Source of the DNA: Saprospiraceae bacterium
Lineage (GTDB): Bacteria; Bacteroidota; Bacteroidia; Chitinophagales; Saprospiraceae
Direction of reading: 5' to 3'
Assembly (NCBI GenBank): GCA_016710625.1
Contig: JADJVK010000002.1
Coordinates: forward strand, 310,001 to 374,000
Length of the DNA: 64,000 bases
Numbering within the stretch: the first letter of the stretch is position 1; each line of letters opens with the position of its first letter. The translations under genes were made by a program, and so were the position numbers. Shown here piece after piece: positions 33,001-48,000 of the stretch. The notes beneath the pieces are model-generated. The model saw nothing but the letters and a program-made list of their open reading frames with translations, had not been told where the DNA came from and ran no database searches.

Positions 33001-36000
33001 TCCTTGTGCAAATGAAAATCACTCTATTATTAATGTAACACCAGTACCAGCTTCGCCAGGTTTTGGTTTTGAATATAGATATAGTATTGATGGTGGAGCT
33101 TTTGTTGCCAATAGCTTACCAGGTGGAGTTGCTCCTGGACCACATTGTTTTAGTGTAGCAGTTTTTGCTACTACTAATGTAACATGTGATGGAGTAACTT
33201 ATTCTGCAGGTATGATTATTCCAAATACAACAAAAGCATATTGTTTGTATTTTGGTACAGCACCTCCAGTTGCTATTCCAGCTGGAGATATAACTGCTAA
33301 TACTACATGTCAAACATTTGTAAATTTAATGCCTAATCCAAATTTTCCATGTTTTACTTATGAATATCAAGTAGATAATGGTAGTTTTGGACCTCTACCT
33401 ATTAATGTGTCTCCTGGTTGTCATACATTACAATATAGGTTAACTTGTGGTCCAACATCTGCTGGCTTTTTTGGATGTGCTTCTAATAATCCTTATTCCC
33501 CAACTTCACCACCAACAACTTTTTCAATTTTTGATGACTTAAGTAAAATACCTGATGCTAATATTACTATAAATAGAACTTGTTCTTCAGGAGCTAATGG
33601 TACAATTACTTCAATTTCAGGTTTACCTGTTCTAGGATCAGGATTATCATATGAATATAGTGTTGATGGATTACCATTTGGTACAAGTCTCCCTACTAAT
33701 TTATCACCTGGTTGTCACTATATATTAATTCTTCAAAGAGCTATATGCCCTGTTTCAACAGGAGATGGAATTACTCCAGCTGCATGTATAAAACAATTAA
33801 ACTTTGTAGTATATCCAACACCACCTGTTATTGCTGCTACATCGAATGAATGTAATGCAATGTTTACATTGCCAAATGTACCAGCAGTTGGTGGATTTAC
33901 AGTTGAATATGAATTAGATGGATCTGGTACATGGAGTACTGCACCATCTACTACAACTCCAGGTTGTCACTCTGTAAGAGCAAGATATGTTTTAAGTGCA
34001 AATTGTGGATCTGCTCCTTTTAATATAATCCCTAGTGGATCATTTTCTGATGGTGCAAGTTCAGCTTGTACCGCACCGAGTGCTCCTGTTAGTATTGTAA
34101 TATTTCCAGCTGCACCAGTTTTAACTGCTCCAGATAATACTTGTAACACCGCATTTGCTTTGCCAAGTGTAGTGCCATCAACACCACCAACTGGGTTTAC
34201 TTTACAGTGGAGTATTGATGGAGGTGTTTTTACACCTTCTCCTATTATTCCAACCACTCCGGGTTGCCATAATGTTAGAGCACAATATGCACTTACTGCT
34301 GATTGTGGTGCTACTCTTGCTGGTTCATTAGGAAGTGGAGCATGTGGCATTAGTAATCAAGTAAATGTTGTTATATTTCCAACAGCCCCAATAATAACTG
34401 CACCATCAAATACATGTGCTTCAGCATTTTCATTACCTGCAGTAGCTCCGATTCCAGAATTTACTGTAGAATATAGTATTAATGGAGGTACATTTGCAGC
34501 TTCACCTGTTTTACCTACAACTCCTAGTTGTTATTCTATAGTTGCTAGATATGTATTGTCAGCAGATTGTGGTGCAACTCCTCAGAATGTAATTGCTGCA
34601 GGTACAGCTGGTAGTGGATTATGTGGAAACAGTAATACAGTTAATGTTGTTATTTTTCCAAATCCTCCTACTATAAGTGGCTCACCTGAGGCATGTAATG
34701 GTATGTTTGGATTACCATCTGTAGCTCCTGTAACTGGTTTTAATGTAGAATATGAATTAGATAATTCTGGTTCATGGTCTGCATCTCCAAGTATAAGTTC
34801 TGCAGGTTGTCATCCTATTCGTGCTAGATACGTTTTAGCTGCTGATTGTTTACCTACTTTAGCTGGTGCAACATTGTGTGGAGTAAGTAATCAAGTGCAA
34901 GGTTTAATTAGACCATTAGCACCAATAATTTTATCACCAGCAAATTCATGTAATAGTGCTTTTGCTTTGCCAGTTGTTACTCCTGTAGCTGGATTTACAG
35001 TTCAATATAAAATCATAAATACAACAACTGGTGCTACTGTTGCAAATTGGCTGCCTGCACCGATTGCGATGGTACAGTTATCAGTGTTGTTCAACCAAGC
35101 TAGATAGATGAATACAAGGTTGTGGAGCAGTATCAGCTTTAACTGCAAATACAGGGCTTGTGGTATAAGTAATTTAGTAAATGTGGTTATTTTCCCTCCT
35201 GCATATTCAATTAGATGGTGGAAAAATAATTCTACATCTTTAGTTGCATGTGAAAATGATGCTTCAAATTCATGGACTTATGTAGCTTGGGTTACAACAA
35301 CTTATTACAATCCTACAGGTTTTAAATTTCAATTTACTGTTGATGGGGTTTAAGTCCAGTGTTGATGATGTTGATGAAGATGGACCAATTATTAGTAAAT
35401 TAAGTGAAGTGGGTTGCTATACTTTTGGTACTAGATTTGTTTTAGCAAATGATTGTGGCTCAACAATTGCAAATACAGAAGCATCTGGTGCATGTTTTTC
35501 AAGTAATTTTATAAATTTATTGGTAATACCAGATGCACCTGTTATCACTCCACCTGCAAATACTTGTGCAGCTCCATTTACTTTACCTAATGTAACTCTA
35601 ATTGATGGATATAATGTAGAATGGAGTATAGATGGTTTACCATTTACAGGATCACCTGTAATTCCATCAACTCATGGATGTCATAGTATTAGAGCAAGAT
35701 ATGTTTCAGCAAATGCTTGTGGACCAATTCCTTCAGGTTCAGCTGGTCCTGCACCTTGTAATCAAAGTAATTTGGTAAATGTTGTAATTTTCCCTCAAAT
35801 CGTTGCTACACCAGGAACTGTTACAAGAGCCTCACAATGTGGTATTACAGATGCTACATTTACTTGGAGTGGACCTGCTCCAACTACTACTTTATCAGGT
35901 GTTGTACCTGCAAGTGGAAGTTTTGAATTAAGATATGATATTGATGGAGGAACTGCTTTCACAAATACAACAGGAGTATTTACAAATGTAGCTCCTGGTT

Positions 36001-39000
36001 GTCATACTATAGAAGCACGATATGTATTAACTACTACTTGTGGATCAACAACAGCACCTGCTGTTGCTCCTGCAGCTTGTGGTGTTTCTCAGACATTTGT
36101 TGTTTGGCCTTTATTATCTAATACTAATATTCCAATATTAACATTAGCAAATAATTGTGGTAGTGCTGCAACTATTTCAAATGTAGATATAAGCAATGCA
36201 CCATCTTTACCTGCTGGTATGCAATTTGTATATTTTTATTATAGAAATGGTGGCGGTTTAGAAGGACCAGTTACATTAGATGTATTAAAGACAATTGATT
36301 TTAGTTATAATGCATTAGGTGCAGCTCCAGGTTGTCATAAGATTGATGCTAGAATAAATTTAAGTGTTGCTTGTGGTTCTATTCCAGCGAATGATGGTTT
36401 GTTTTCTCCAGGTATGAGCTTTTGTCGTACTGCAAGTATTAACTTTTTAACTTTTCCTACTCCACCAACCTTATCTGTTAACACAGTTTGTAATGGCGGT
36501 AATTTAGTAGTAACACCAACTCCATTAAGTGCACCAGCAAATCATATTTGGGCATATAGGTTAATTAATACAACTGGAACTCCAATAGTTGGTGCATGGC
36601 AATCAACAAATACTTTTGTGAATCCTCCTACTGGTTGTTATAGAATCGAAGCAACTCCAGTTAGAAATATTAATTGTGATAATCCTCCTCCAGGACTAAT
36701 AGATGCTCCTGTTTTATTACCACCAAATGGATTGATATTTCCAACAGATATTCAAATGCCATTAGTCAATCAAAATGGAGGAAATCCTGCTGTCATTAGT
36801 GCAGCATGTACTTCAAGTATTGATGCTTTTGTTTTACCTGCACCTCCTATGGCAATTACACCAAATAACATCACTGTATGTTTAGGTGATCAAGGAAAAA
36901 TTGATTTACAATATTTTGAACAAATGGTACCATCTTGTTTAGTGGATCCAGTAACTGGCTTTGGTCCAGCAACGATTTCATATATCGTTACGAGTAGTGA
37001 TCCTCTAGTAGTTGCACCAGGTTCATATACAAATTTATTAAATAATGTACCAGAATTAATGTGGATGGGTCAAAATGGAAATAATTTTCCAAATGTAGTT
37101 ACAATTGGGGTAACACCTAGAATAACATTAGGTGGAGTTAGTTGTGATGGTGCTGAAGTGAAATTTAGTATAACAGTTCAACCAAACTTTACAGTTACTA
37201 CTCCTTGGGTAATAGATCCAAATACTGCATCACAATGTGCAAATAACAATGGTTGGACAGTTTCAACTACTGCTAATACCAGAGTTGGCTGCCAATATGA
37301 ATTATATTTTAACCCTTCAACTTCACCTTTAGCTGCTCCTATTGGAAATGCTTTAGTACAAATGATTAATGGAAATGGAGCACCTGTAAGCTTCCAAAAA
37401 TTCTATATTCCTGGTACATATCAAGTATGGGAAAGATGCAATGGATGTGCTGAATTAGCTGCAACATTTAATGTTCAGATAATAGGAGCTCCAGTATTAA
37501 CAGATATATTATTAGAAACATGCCCATCTAATCCAGGTGGAAATACGGGATTATTTAGTGGTATTACCTATCCAACACCAGCTGCAACAGTACCACCAAG
37601 TGTTGTAACAATTCTTGGATATTATAAAACATTCACAGGTGCTGTTAACGCAACACCTGCAGACTTGATTTCTTCAACAGGAGGGTTTAATTATACTTCT
37701 TCTGATGCAGTAATTTATATTCGAATTGGACAAAATGTAGATGGATTACCTGGAGATGATTGTTTCCATATTGGAAGAATTGAATTGAGAGTTGTAAATA
37801 GACCAGTAGTTTATTTAACTGCTAATCCAAATCCTACATGTACGAATTCAATTGTAACTATAAATAGTAATGTTTCAAATACAAGTGGCTCTACAATTAC
37901 ATATCAGTGGGAAAGAGTTTCTCCAACTATTGGAGCAATTGCAGCAACTACTTCTAGTATAACAGTTACTGAATCATCTGCTGGTGCATATGTTTATAGA
38001 GTAACTGTTACTGATCCAAATACTGGTACAAATGGTTCAGATGGTCCAGTATGTACAACTACTCAAGATATTACAGTAAATTATTCTGCACCTACAATTA
38101 CATGTCCTGCAAACTTTACAGTTGCTACGGATCCTGGTGTTTGTACTGCATACCAAAATTTACAACCTGCTTTAGTTAATTCATTATGTGCAAGCAACTA
38201 TGTGGTAAAATATTATACTACAGGAGTTACTGTAATAGGTACTTCTGCTGCTCCTGTTGATCTGTCAGTATTAAATGCTACACCATTTGCAAAAAGTACA
38301 ACTACAGTTAATGCTGTTGTTGGTACTATCGTTGCTGGTGTATTTACTCCTGTATCTCCCGCTGTTACTTGCAGCTATACAGTTGAAGTAAAAGATACTG
38401 AATTCCCAATAGCAAAATGTAAGAATACAACTGTATTTTTAGATGCAAATGGAATGGCAAGTATTACTGCAACAGATATAAATTCAGGTTCTACTGATAA
38501 TTGTATGATTACGAGTACAGTTGCAAATCCAACTTCATTTACTTGTGCAAATGTAGGCATGAATGCTGTTACCTTAACAGTAACAGATATGTCAAGTAAT
38601 ACAAATACTTGTACAGCAATGGTTCAAGTGATTGATAATACAGCTCCAACTTTAGTTTGTCCTGCAAGTGTTACAATGAATGTAACACCATCTATTGGAT
38701 GTACATGGACAGCTGCTGCTTTGGCTCCTACAACTGCATCAGATAATTGTACTCCTGCACCTATATTAACCTACAGTATTATAAATCCTGATCAAACTGT
38801 AAGAAGTGGAACAGGAAATGTAAACGGATTAATATTTGATAAAGGAACTTCAATAGTATCATATACTTTAACTGATGGAAGTGGCAATAAATCAATTTGT
38901 ACTTTTACAGTTACCGTTTTGGATAATGTAGTACCAGTTATTACAAATTGTCCAGTTGATGTTACTGTAGAAATAACTACACCTACTACAGTTACAATAA

Positions 39001-42000
39001 CACCAAGTCCTTCAAGTACGAATGGTAATTATGCAGCAACAGTAGATGGTTGTGGTGTAAATTTAACATACACACCACCAACTGTATCTGATAACTGCCC
39101 AATGTCAAGAATTGAATTGACTCAAGGTGTAGGTGGTACTTCACATTACTATGATGCAGGTACTATTCATGTTGAAAGATATGTTGCAACTGATATGTCG
39201 AATAATACAGCTAGTTGTCAATTTACAATAACAGTTAAAGATAAAGTATTACCAACTATTAGTTGTCCAGCAAACTTAACTGTTGGTACTGATCCATCAA
39301 CTAATTGTTTAGCTTTTGTACCATTAACACCAAACGTATCAGATAATTGTGGAAATACAAATTTGAAACATTTCTTTGCAAATGGTTCACCTGCACCAAG
39401 CCAATTACCAAATCCTGCTGCAATATCTGTTGCAACAGCGGTTTCTGGTTTAACAAGTGGTGCATTTTATCCTGCAACAAATGGAACTTCTGGGTCAACA
39501 ATTGTAACTTATATTGTTACTGATGCATCTGGTAATACTGCAGCTTGTTCAACAACAGTTACTGTACAGGATGATGATGTACCACAAATAGTATGCCCAC
39601 AATCAATAACATTAAATGCAAATAAAGATTGTCAAGGGGTATTAGGAGCACCATTTACAGCTTCAGCTACAGATAATTGTTCAAGTATGACAGTATCATA
39701 TGTTATCACAGGAGCTACTACTGTAGCATCTACATCTGGAACAGCTGTACCAACAAGTCAATTATTTAATTTGGGCATATCATTTGTAACATTTACTGTA
39801 ACTGATGCAAATGACAACAAAGCGACATGTACTTCTACAGTAACTGTAAAAGACGTAACAGCACCGACATTTGATTGTCCAGCAGCAGTAACAGTAAATG
39901 CGGATGCGAACTGTATAGGAACATATGCAGTAGTTGCACCTGCAAATCAAGCAGATAATTGTACAGCTAGTGGTAATCTAACATGGAGTGTTGTACCTAC
40001 ATCAGGAAATGCATTACCATTAGGAACGACGTATTTTGTATATACAGTTACTGATTTATCAGGTAATACAAAAACTTGTTCACAGGCTGTTACAGTAATA
40101 GATAAAACGAAACCTACAATAACTTGTCCACCAAGTATTGCTGTTGGTACTGATGCATCGAACACATGTTCAGCAAATGTTCCATTAACACCTGCAGTAT
40201 TTGATAATTGTACAAATACAACAATAACAACTTCATATTCTAATGGGGTACCTGCACCAAGTGCATTACCATCCACGATCTTAGGAGGTTTATTTAGTTT
40301 AGGTCAGACAATTGTTACGTTTACAGTAACAGATGCTAATAATAATAGCCAAATTTGTTCAATGACTGTTACAGTAACAGATGATGATGCACCAATTATT
40401 ATGTGTCCACCAAGTGTTACAGTAGGAACTGGAGCAAGAACAACATGTGATGCAGTTTTGCCTAGTTTGAATTTAATGTCGGCATCTGATAATTGCACGA
40501 TATTAACTACATCAAATGTACAATACTCATTAGGAGGAGCAACAATATTAGGAAATACGAATACGACAGGTTCTGCTCCAAATTTTGGAGTACCAGCTTC
40601 ACAAGTATATAATAATGGATTGACAGTGGTAACATTTACAGCAACAGATGCAGCAGGAAATAAATCTGTATGTACAAGTAATGTAACTGTTATAGATAAT
40701 ACACACCGTCAACACCTATTTGTCCAGCAGATATAACAGTAACGATAACTCCTTCAGAGGCTATTGTTTCAATAATTGGAACTGCTACAATTGTATCTAC
40801 TGGAGCATGTGGAGTAACATTAAGTTATCCAAGTCCTACTTCTACAGATAATTGTACACCAGCGACTAATTTAATCAAAATCGTATCAGGAATAGGATAT
40901 ACACCTAATTTCTATCTATATGGTGGAAGTTACACAACAGTTTATAAATCAGTAGATAATGCTGGAAATGAATCATTAACAACATGTAGTACAAAAGTTA
41001 CAATTTTAGATGCAGTACCACCAGTTATTACTTGCCCAGCTAATACAACTGTATCAACAGATCCAGGAGTATGTGAAGCAAAAGTAACTTATGGTAATCC
41101 ATTATCATCTGATAATTGTAATGGTTATACAACTGTTTTAGTATCAGGACCTAAGAGTGGTGAAGTATTCCCATTGGGAGTTACAACAGTAGAATACAAA
41201 GTTACTGACCCTGCAAATAACATGACAGCATGTACATTTACAGTAACAGTACAAGATAAGGAAGCACCAAAAGTGACTTGCCCTACAAATGTATTAGTTG
41301 GTATGGATAATGAAGTTTGTTATGCAACAAGAACAAATGCTCAACTTAGACCAACAGCAACTGATAATTGTAGTACTGATGCATTGATGATACCAGCAAA
41401 TACAACTCATAGTATATCTGGTGCATTAATTAAAGCAACTACAACTGGTTTAGTACCTTCAAATACACAATTCCCTGCTGGAATAAGTTATATTACATAT
41501 ACAGTTCATGATGGAGCAGCACCAACAACAAATAGTGCTACATGCCAATTTGTGATTGAAGTATATGATAATCAAGCACCGACATTACCTAATTGTCCAA
41601 ATGGGCAAACGATAACGGTAAATACGGATGGAACGATGTCACCATCGAATCCAATAGTAGCAGCGGGATTAAATTATCCAGCCTTTAATATAACACCAAC
41701 AACCTCACCAAGTAATGGATGTGGCATACAAATAAGTTACCCAACACCGACAGCACTAGACAATTGTGCAGCATCGTCGATGACGAATACAGGAGGAATG
41801 GGTAGTGGCTTACATTACTATGGAGTTGGAACACATACAGAGACATGGAAAGCAACGGATGCAAATGGTAATACAGTAGCATGTAGCTTTACGATATTAG
41901 TAAAAGATAATGAATACCATTAATACAATGTCCAGCAAATGTAACAGTTGGAACAGATCCGATGATGGCATCAACATGTTCAGCGAATGTAGCATTAACA

Positions 42001-45000
42001 CCAATAATTAGTGATAATTGTACAAATAGTACAGTTAAATATTACTATACATTAGGAACTGCAACATCGATACCAGTAGGTGGACCAACAAGTGCTGCAT
42101 TAGCAGTTACAGGATCAGGATCGAATAGATTCTTTACAGGAACAGATGGCGTTTTAGGTACAACAATAGTTAACTATATCGTAACAGATGCATCAGGAAA
42201 TACAAATGCCTGTTCGATGACTGTATCAGTAAAAGATGATGACGTACCATTTATTATGTGTCCTGTTCCAGTAACAATAAGTGCCAATACAGATTGTAAG
42301 GGTGAATTAACTGCACCATTTGCACCAGTAATGGTAACAGACAATTGTGATGCAACACCATCTGTAACTTGGTCAACTAGTGGCGCAACAATGGAGTGAC
42401 AGGAACAATTCAAATACCAGTATCACAGTTATTTGATTTAGGAACCACCTATGTTTCATTTACAGTTACAGATGAAGTTGGAAATTCAGCAAAGTGTACC
42501 TCATCAATAACAGTTATTGATGCAACTGCACCGACATTTACTAATTGCCCTCAAGGTACAATTGTAAATGTAAGTATTACAGATGCTAATTATACACCTA
42601 CAATAACATATGCTGGAACTGCATTTGTTATTCCTGGATTTACAGCAGCAGCTGATTTCAATGGTGGAAATTATTGTGGATTAAATATCACATATTCAAC
42701 ACCTTCAGCTACAGATAATTGTACAATTCCAGTAATTGCAAATAATGTAGGTGGATATGGAAGTGGTACACATTTTATGGCTGTAGGTACTTCATTAGAA
42801 TCTTGGAAAGTAAGTGATGCAGCTGGTAATATGGCTACATGTACATTTACAATTAATATTTTAGATAGAAGAAAACCAAGTATAAGTTGTCCAGCAAATA
42901 TTACTGTAGGAACAGATGCTGCAAATGTATGTACAGCTGCAGTTGTTACTACACCTGTTATTTCAGACAATTGTAATTTTGATAATAATGCATCAGGAAT
43001 CTATGCACCATTAAGAGTAACAATGACAGGAGCAACTACAAATAGCGGACCAGTAGTTGCAACGAATACATCAGCGATTTATAATTTAGGAGTAACAACT
43101 GTTACCTACATTGTTACAGATTTTTATAGTAATACGAATTCTTGTTCGTTTACAGTAACTGTAGTTGATGATGATAAACCATTAATTACTTGTCCCGCTA
43201 ATATTACTTTGGATGCAAATGCTGTTTGTGTAGCAAATGCAACTTCAGCACAATTAACTCCAACTGTAAGTGATAATTGTATATTGTCAACAGCTACATT
43301 ATTAGCAAATACAAGTTATACTTCAACTGGAGCAAATGTATTAACAGGAACGAATGTAGTACCATCAAGTACGAACTTTAATTTAGGAACAACGAATATA
43401 ATATATACAGTAAGTGATGGATCAGGCAATACAAGATCATGTTCATTCAATGTTACAGTTAGAGATATCACACCACCAGTAATTACATGTCCAGTATCGA
43501 TAACTGTAACGACAAATGGCGGATGGGTTAATCCTGCAATTGCAACTGCACCATATGTATTAACACCGATTGCTGGAAATTCATGTGGCATACAAATAAA
43601 TTATCCAACGCCAACAGCGACAGATAATTGTAGTAAGAATGCAGTAATTATGACAAATACTGGAGGAATGGGAAGTGGAGATCATTATTATGGAGTAGGA
43701 GTACATACAGAGACATGGAAAGCAGTTGATACTGCAGGAAATTCAGCAGTATGTACCTTCAATATAGTAGTGAGAGATACAGTTGCACCAAGTATTGTTT
43801 GTCCAGTAGATATGACTGTAAATAATGATGTTGATAAATGTGGAGCAAACTTCACATTACCATCACCAGTGGTTGCAGATAATTGTACAAACGTTACGTA
43901 TGAAAGAACGGGAGTATTAACACCAATAAGCGGTAGCTTCTGGCCAGTGAGTACGACACCATATGTTGTTACATATACAGCGACAGATGCATCAAGTAAT
44001 ACAAAATCTTGTTCATTTAATGTGACTGTAAAAGATGTACAAAAGCCAACAGTGGATTGTCCAATAGATATGACAGTGTATGCACCAGCAGATAATTCAG
44101 CATGTGGTGTTATAGCAATGCCGAATCAAATGGCTGGTCCATTCCCTAAAGATAATTGTGGATTTACATTAACATGGTCATCAGTAGGATCAAATCCATT
44201 TACAGCAAGTTGCCCAACTTATGGAGTTGGATTAACAGAATCAGGATTGGGAAGTATAGCAGGAACATTTATACCAGTAGGATTGTCAACTGTAACCTAC
44301 TTAGTAACAGATGCTTCAGGTAATACGAATAATTGTACATTTAAAATTACAGTTTTAGATACAGTAAAACCAATAATAGTTGTTAATCCATTATCTATTA
44401 CTTTAGGAGTAGATGGCTGTTATACATTAACAACAGGAAATGTAACAACATTAACGAATGGAACAAGAGATGCATGTGGAATAAAGAGAATCACAGTTAC
44501 ACCGAATACATTCAATTGTGGAAATGTTGGTGACAATATTGTAAAAATTGTAGTAGAAGACAATAATTGTAATATAGATAGTGCTTGTGGCATCGTTAAA
44601 GTAATACCTTCAGCTGCATGTAACTCAACAGTTACTGTAAGTAGTAGTGTATGCTTAAATAATCCTACAAACCAAGAAAATGGTCAATTTAGAGATACAA
44701 TAGTAATTAGATCTCCAGCGAATAGAGTTTGGACAGTTTTTGCAAATTCTGGATTTATGTTAGATAATCCAACTAACGATCCAAATAATGGCATGTACAT
44801 GAATGGAATTTTCTTCCCACAAACATATAACTATTACCAAGTTGGTGATGTTGTAGTAGAGAAGAAATTATTATCATGTGGAATTGCAGAATATAGAATT
44901 GTAGGAAGACATACAGATGCAGTTGGTTACTCAATATCATTTGTTTCAGATAGTTTAATAGTAAATGGAACATTAATTGGAACAGGTAATCATAATACTT

Positions 45001-48000
45001 GTATTGCTGATACAACTAGTGCGAAAGTTACAAAAGGTACAAATAATAAAGCATTTTATCCAAATTTAGCATTTAAGAATTGGGTAGATAGCTGGTGTAA
45101 AGGAAGTGGCATCTTGTCTTTAGAAGATAAGGTAGATACATTGAATACAAAAGTAGGAATAGGTTATTGGACAGTAAATGGAAATTTAGTTCAAAAATCT
45201 CCTAATGGAAAATCTGAGTTTAACAATTCGTTATATGGAGAAGGATATCATAAAGTATGTTTCACTTTTGATGCAGGAAATTATGTAGGTACTTCAGTAA
45301 GTACATCAAATACAAGAGATTCTGTTGGCTGTCAAACTACAATTTGTAATACAATTCAAGTTGGAAATGTTTTGTCAGCATTGATTTGTAATGATAAATT
45401 AAATGTTTCATTAGATACAACTGAGAATTGTACAATTTTAGTTGATCCAGATATGATTTTAGAGGGACCAGAACCTTGTAATGCAAATTATCAGATCATT
45501 GTTAAGAAAGCGAACGGAGAAATTTATTATATAATTATATCACTAGTGATTTGATCGGCCAAACATTGACGGTTACTGTTAAAAATTTATTAACAAATAA
45601 TAGCTGTTGGGGCGTAATTGTAATAGAAGACAAAATGGCTCCGATTGTTTATTGTCCAAAAGATATAACAGTAAGTTGTAGCACGCCATTAAATGATCCA
45701 TCTGTAAGTCCAACAAATATTGCGAATTTACCAAGAGTAAAAGAATGTAGTAGATTTACATTGGATTATGATGATGAAGTATATAATGATGGTTGTAATT
45801 CACCTTATAGCTTTAGAATCAAACGAACTTGGACAGCAGTTGATACTTTTGATCATGTTGGTTCATGTGAACAATGGATTTATTTTGTAAGAGACACTTT
45901 TGCTTACAATACAATTAGTGCAACTACAGGCTTCCCACTTGATGCAGTTGTTGATTGTTCAAGTAGTTTTGAAACAGTACCAAGTACAGATGGATTTAAA
46001 CATCCAAGTCCTAATGTTACAGGAGCACCTAGAGTAAAAGGTAAATCAATCTGGCCAGCAGGTAATAATACTTGTGAAATCAATACAACATTTACGGATG
46101 TAGTAATACCAGTTTGTGCACCAGCAGAATATAAGATTATCAGAACATGGGTTGTTTTAGATTGGTGTAGAGGTAATAAAGTATGGCAACATGAACAAAT
46201 AATAAAAGTAGGAAATACAAAAAATCCGGAATATACTCCATTAACTAATTTAGTTATTGGAACTGGATATACTTGTTCTGCATCCTATAAAATACCAACG
46301 GTACCAACTAAACCTAGTGGATGTAGTGATAACATTAGAATTAGTAAAGTAAAAGTTATTAAAGCTAATGGTGTTCCATTGAATTCAAAGGTAGGAAATG
46401 TAGTTACGTTAGAATTTGGTGTAAATGTGATACAATATACGTTTGAAAATAGTTGTACATATGCTACAACAACATATAATCATTATGTTGAAGTTAGAGA
46501 TACAACGAAGCCAGTACCAGTATGTAGATCATTAACAGAAGTATCTTTGACAAATGGTGTAGATAATCCATTGACTTCATTTAAAGAATGTGGATTGACA
46601 AGAGTAGATGCAAAATCATTTGATGAAGGATCATGGGATAATTGTAATCCAGTTTACTTTAAAGTGAAGAGAGTACAAAGCCCAGATGTTTATGATTCAA
46701 ATGGTAACTTCGATGATTATGTATATTTCAACTGTGAAGATGTTGGAAAAGAAACAGAGGTGATATTAAGAGTGTATGATAGTGAACCAGTTTCTGGACA
46801 CGTTCCTTCAGACACCTATGTTCCTAATAATCCTAGAGGAAGTCATTACAACGAATGTGTAGTAAAAGTAAATGTAAAAGACTTGGTAAATCCGACGATA
46901 GTATGTCCAAGTGTAGTAAATATAAGTTGTACGGCATATGATTTCAGCATTCCGTTAACGAATGCAGATACATCATGGTTCAACAAGTATTTTGGTAGAG
47001 TCGTAACACAGGATTGTAACGGAGTGAATAGTGGAGGCAGCTTCACGTATTTCAACGGAGTCAATCAAGTAAGTGGAACGAATGGCTATGCATTTGACAA
47101 TTGCTTTGTGAATATACCACAGACGATCAGCTCACAAATAGAGTGTGGCGTTGGAACGATCACAAGAACATTCAGAGCAGTAGATAATGGCGGCAGACAA
47201 TCAACGCCATGTACACAATTGATATTCATAACGAATACATCGCCGTTTACGATCAATGCATTACATTACACAGATCCGGGGTCAGACTTGGCAGATCCAT
47301 GTGATGGAGCAGAAAGATTAAAGGCGAACTTGGGAGCGAATGAAGATTTTGTAAATGACTTTTATGTAAGTCCGAACTTCCCAGCAGATAATATTATCTG
47401 GCCAGACAAGGTAGTAGAATTAACGAATTGTACTGGAATCGACAGTGTAGGAACAGAATGTGCAAACACAGGAAAAGATGCAGGAAGACCAAGAATCTTA
47501 AGAAACGACAAATGCGATTTAGTAGGTATGGAGTACAAAGATGAGAACTATACGATAGCAGATCCAGCATGTAAGAAGATCTTAAGAACGTGGACAGTAA
47601 TAGATTGGTGCCAAAATAAACCATTAGGAAGAAAGTGGACGTATACACAAATAATCAAGATTGTGAACAAAGTAGCACCAGACTTTACAGGCAATACATG
47701 TAAGAACGATACAATATGTCAATATCCAACGGATTGTGGACCGGATCCATTGACGTTGTGTGCAACTGCGAAAGATGATTGTACGCCAGATGCACAATTG
47801 AAGTATAGCTACTTCATAGATATAGATAATAATGGCACGAATGACTTACAAGGAAATGGCTCATGTGTAACGATTACAAAAGCAGAAGGCTTGAAGTATG
47901 GTAGACATATGATAACTTGGTCAGTAGAGGACAATTGTGGAAACATAAGAACCTGTACAAAATCATTCTTAGTAAAAGATTGTAAGAAACCAACCCCTGT

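Larger units (their letters stand above)
38935..44040 (+). repeat. Three-module HYR super-repeat, ~0.9 kb period
   Basis: Longer HYR modules, with a CGxxxxYxxPTxxDNC core and a GGMGSGxHYYGVGTHTE-like tail, begin near 38935, 40725, 41580, 42535 and 43485. The two modules after each are a TVGTD type and a NANxDC-type or variant. The spacing is about 0.85-0.95 kb or a multiple of it. Bases 41710-41860 and 43580-43730 are the most alike in DNA. Confidence 0.65.

Noticed and set aside
33967..34350. Antisense open frames inside the giant gene (also near 38.4, 40.0, 42.2, 42.7, 43.3 and 46.9 kb)
   Set aside because: They repeat with the sense-strand modules and encode low-complexity mirror peptides; codon bias belongs to the sense strand.
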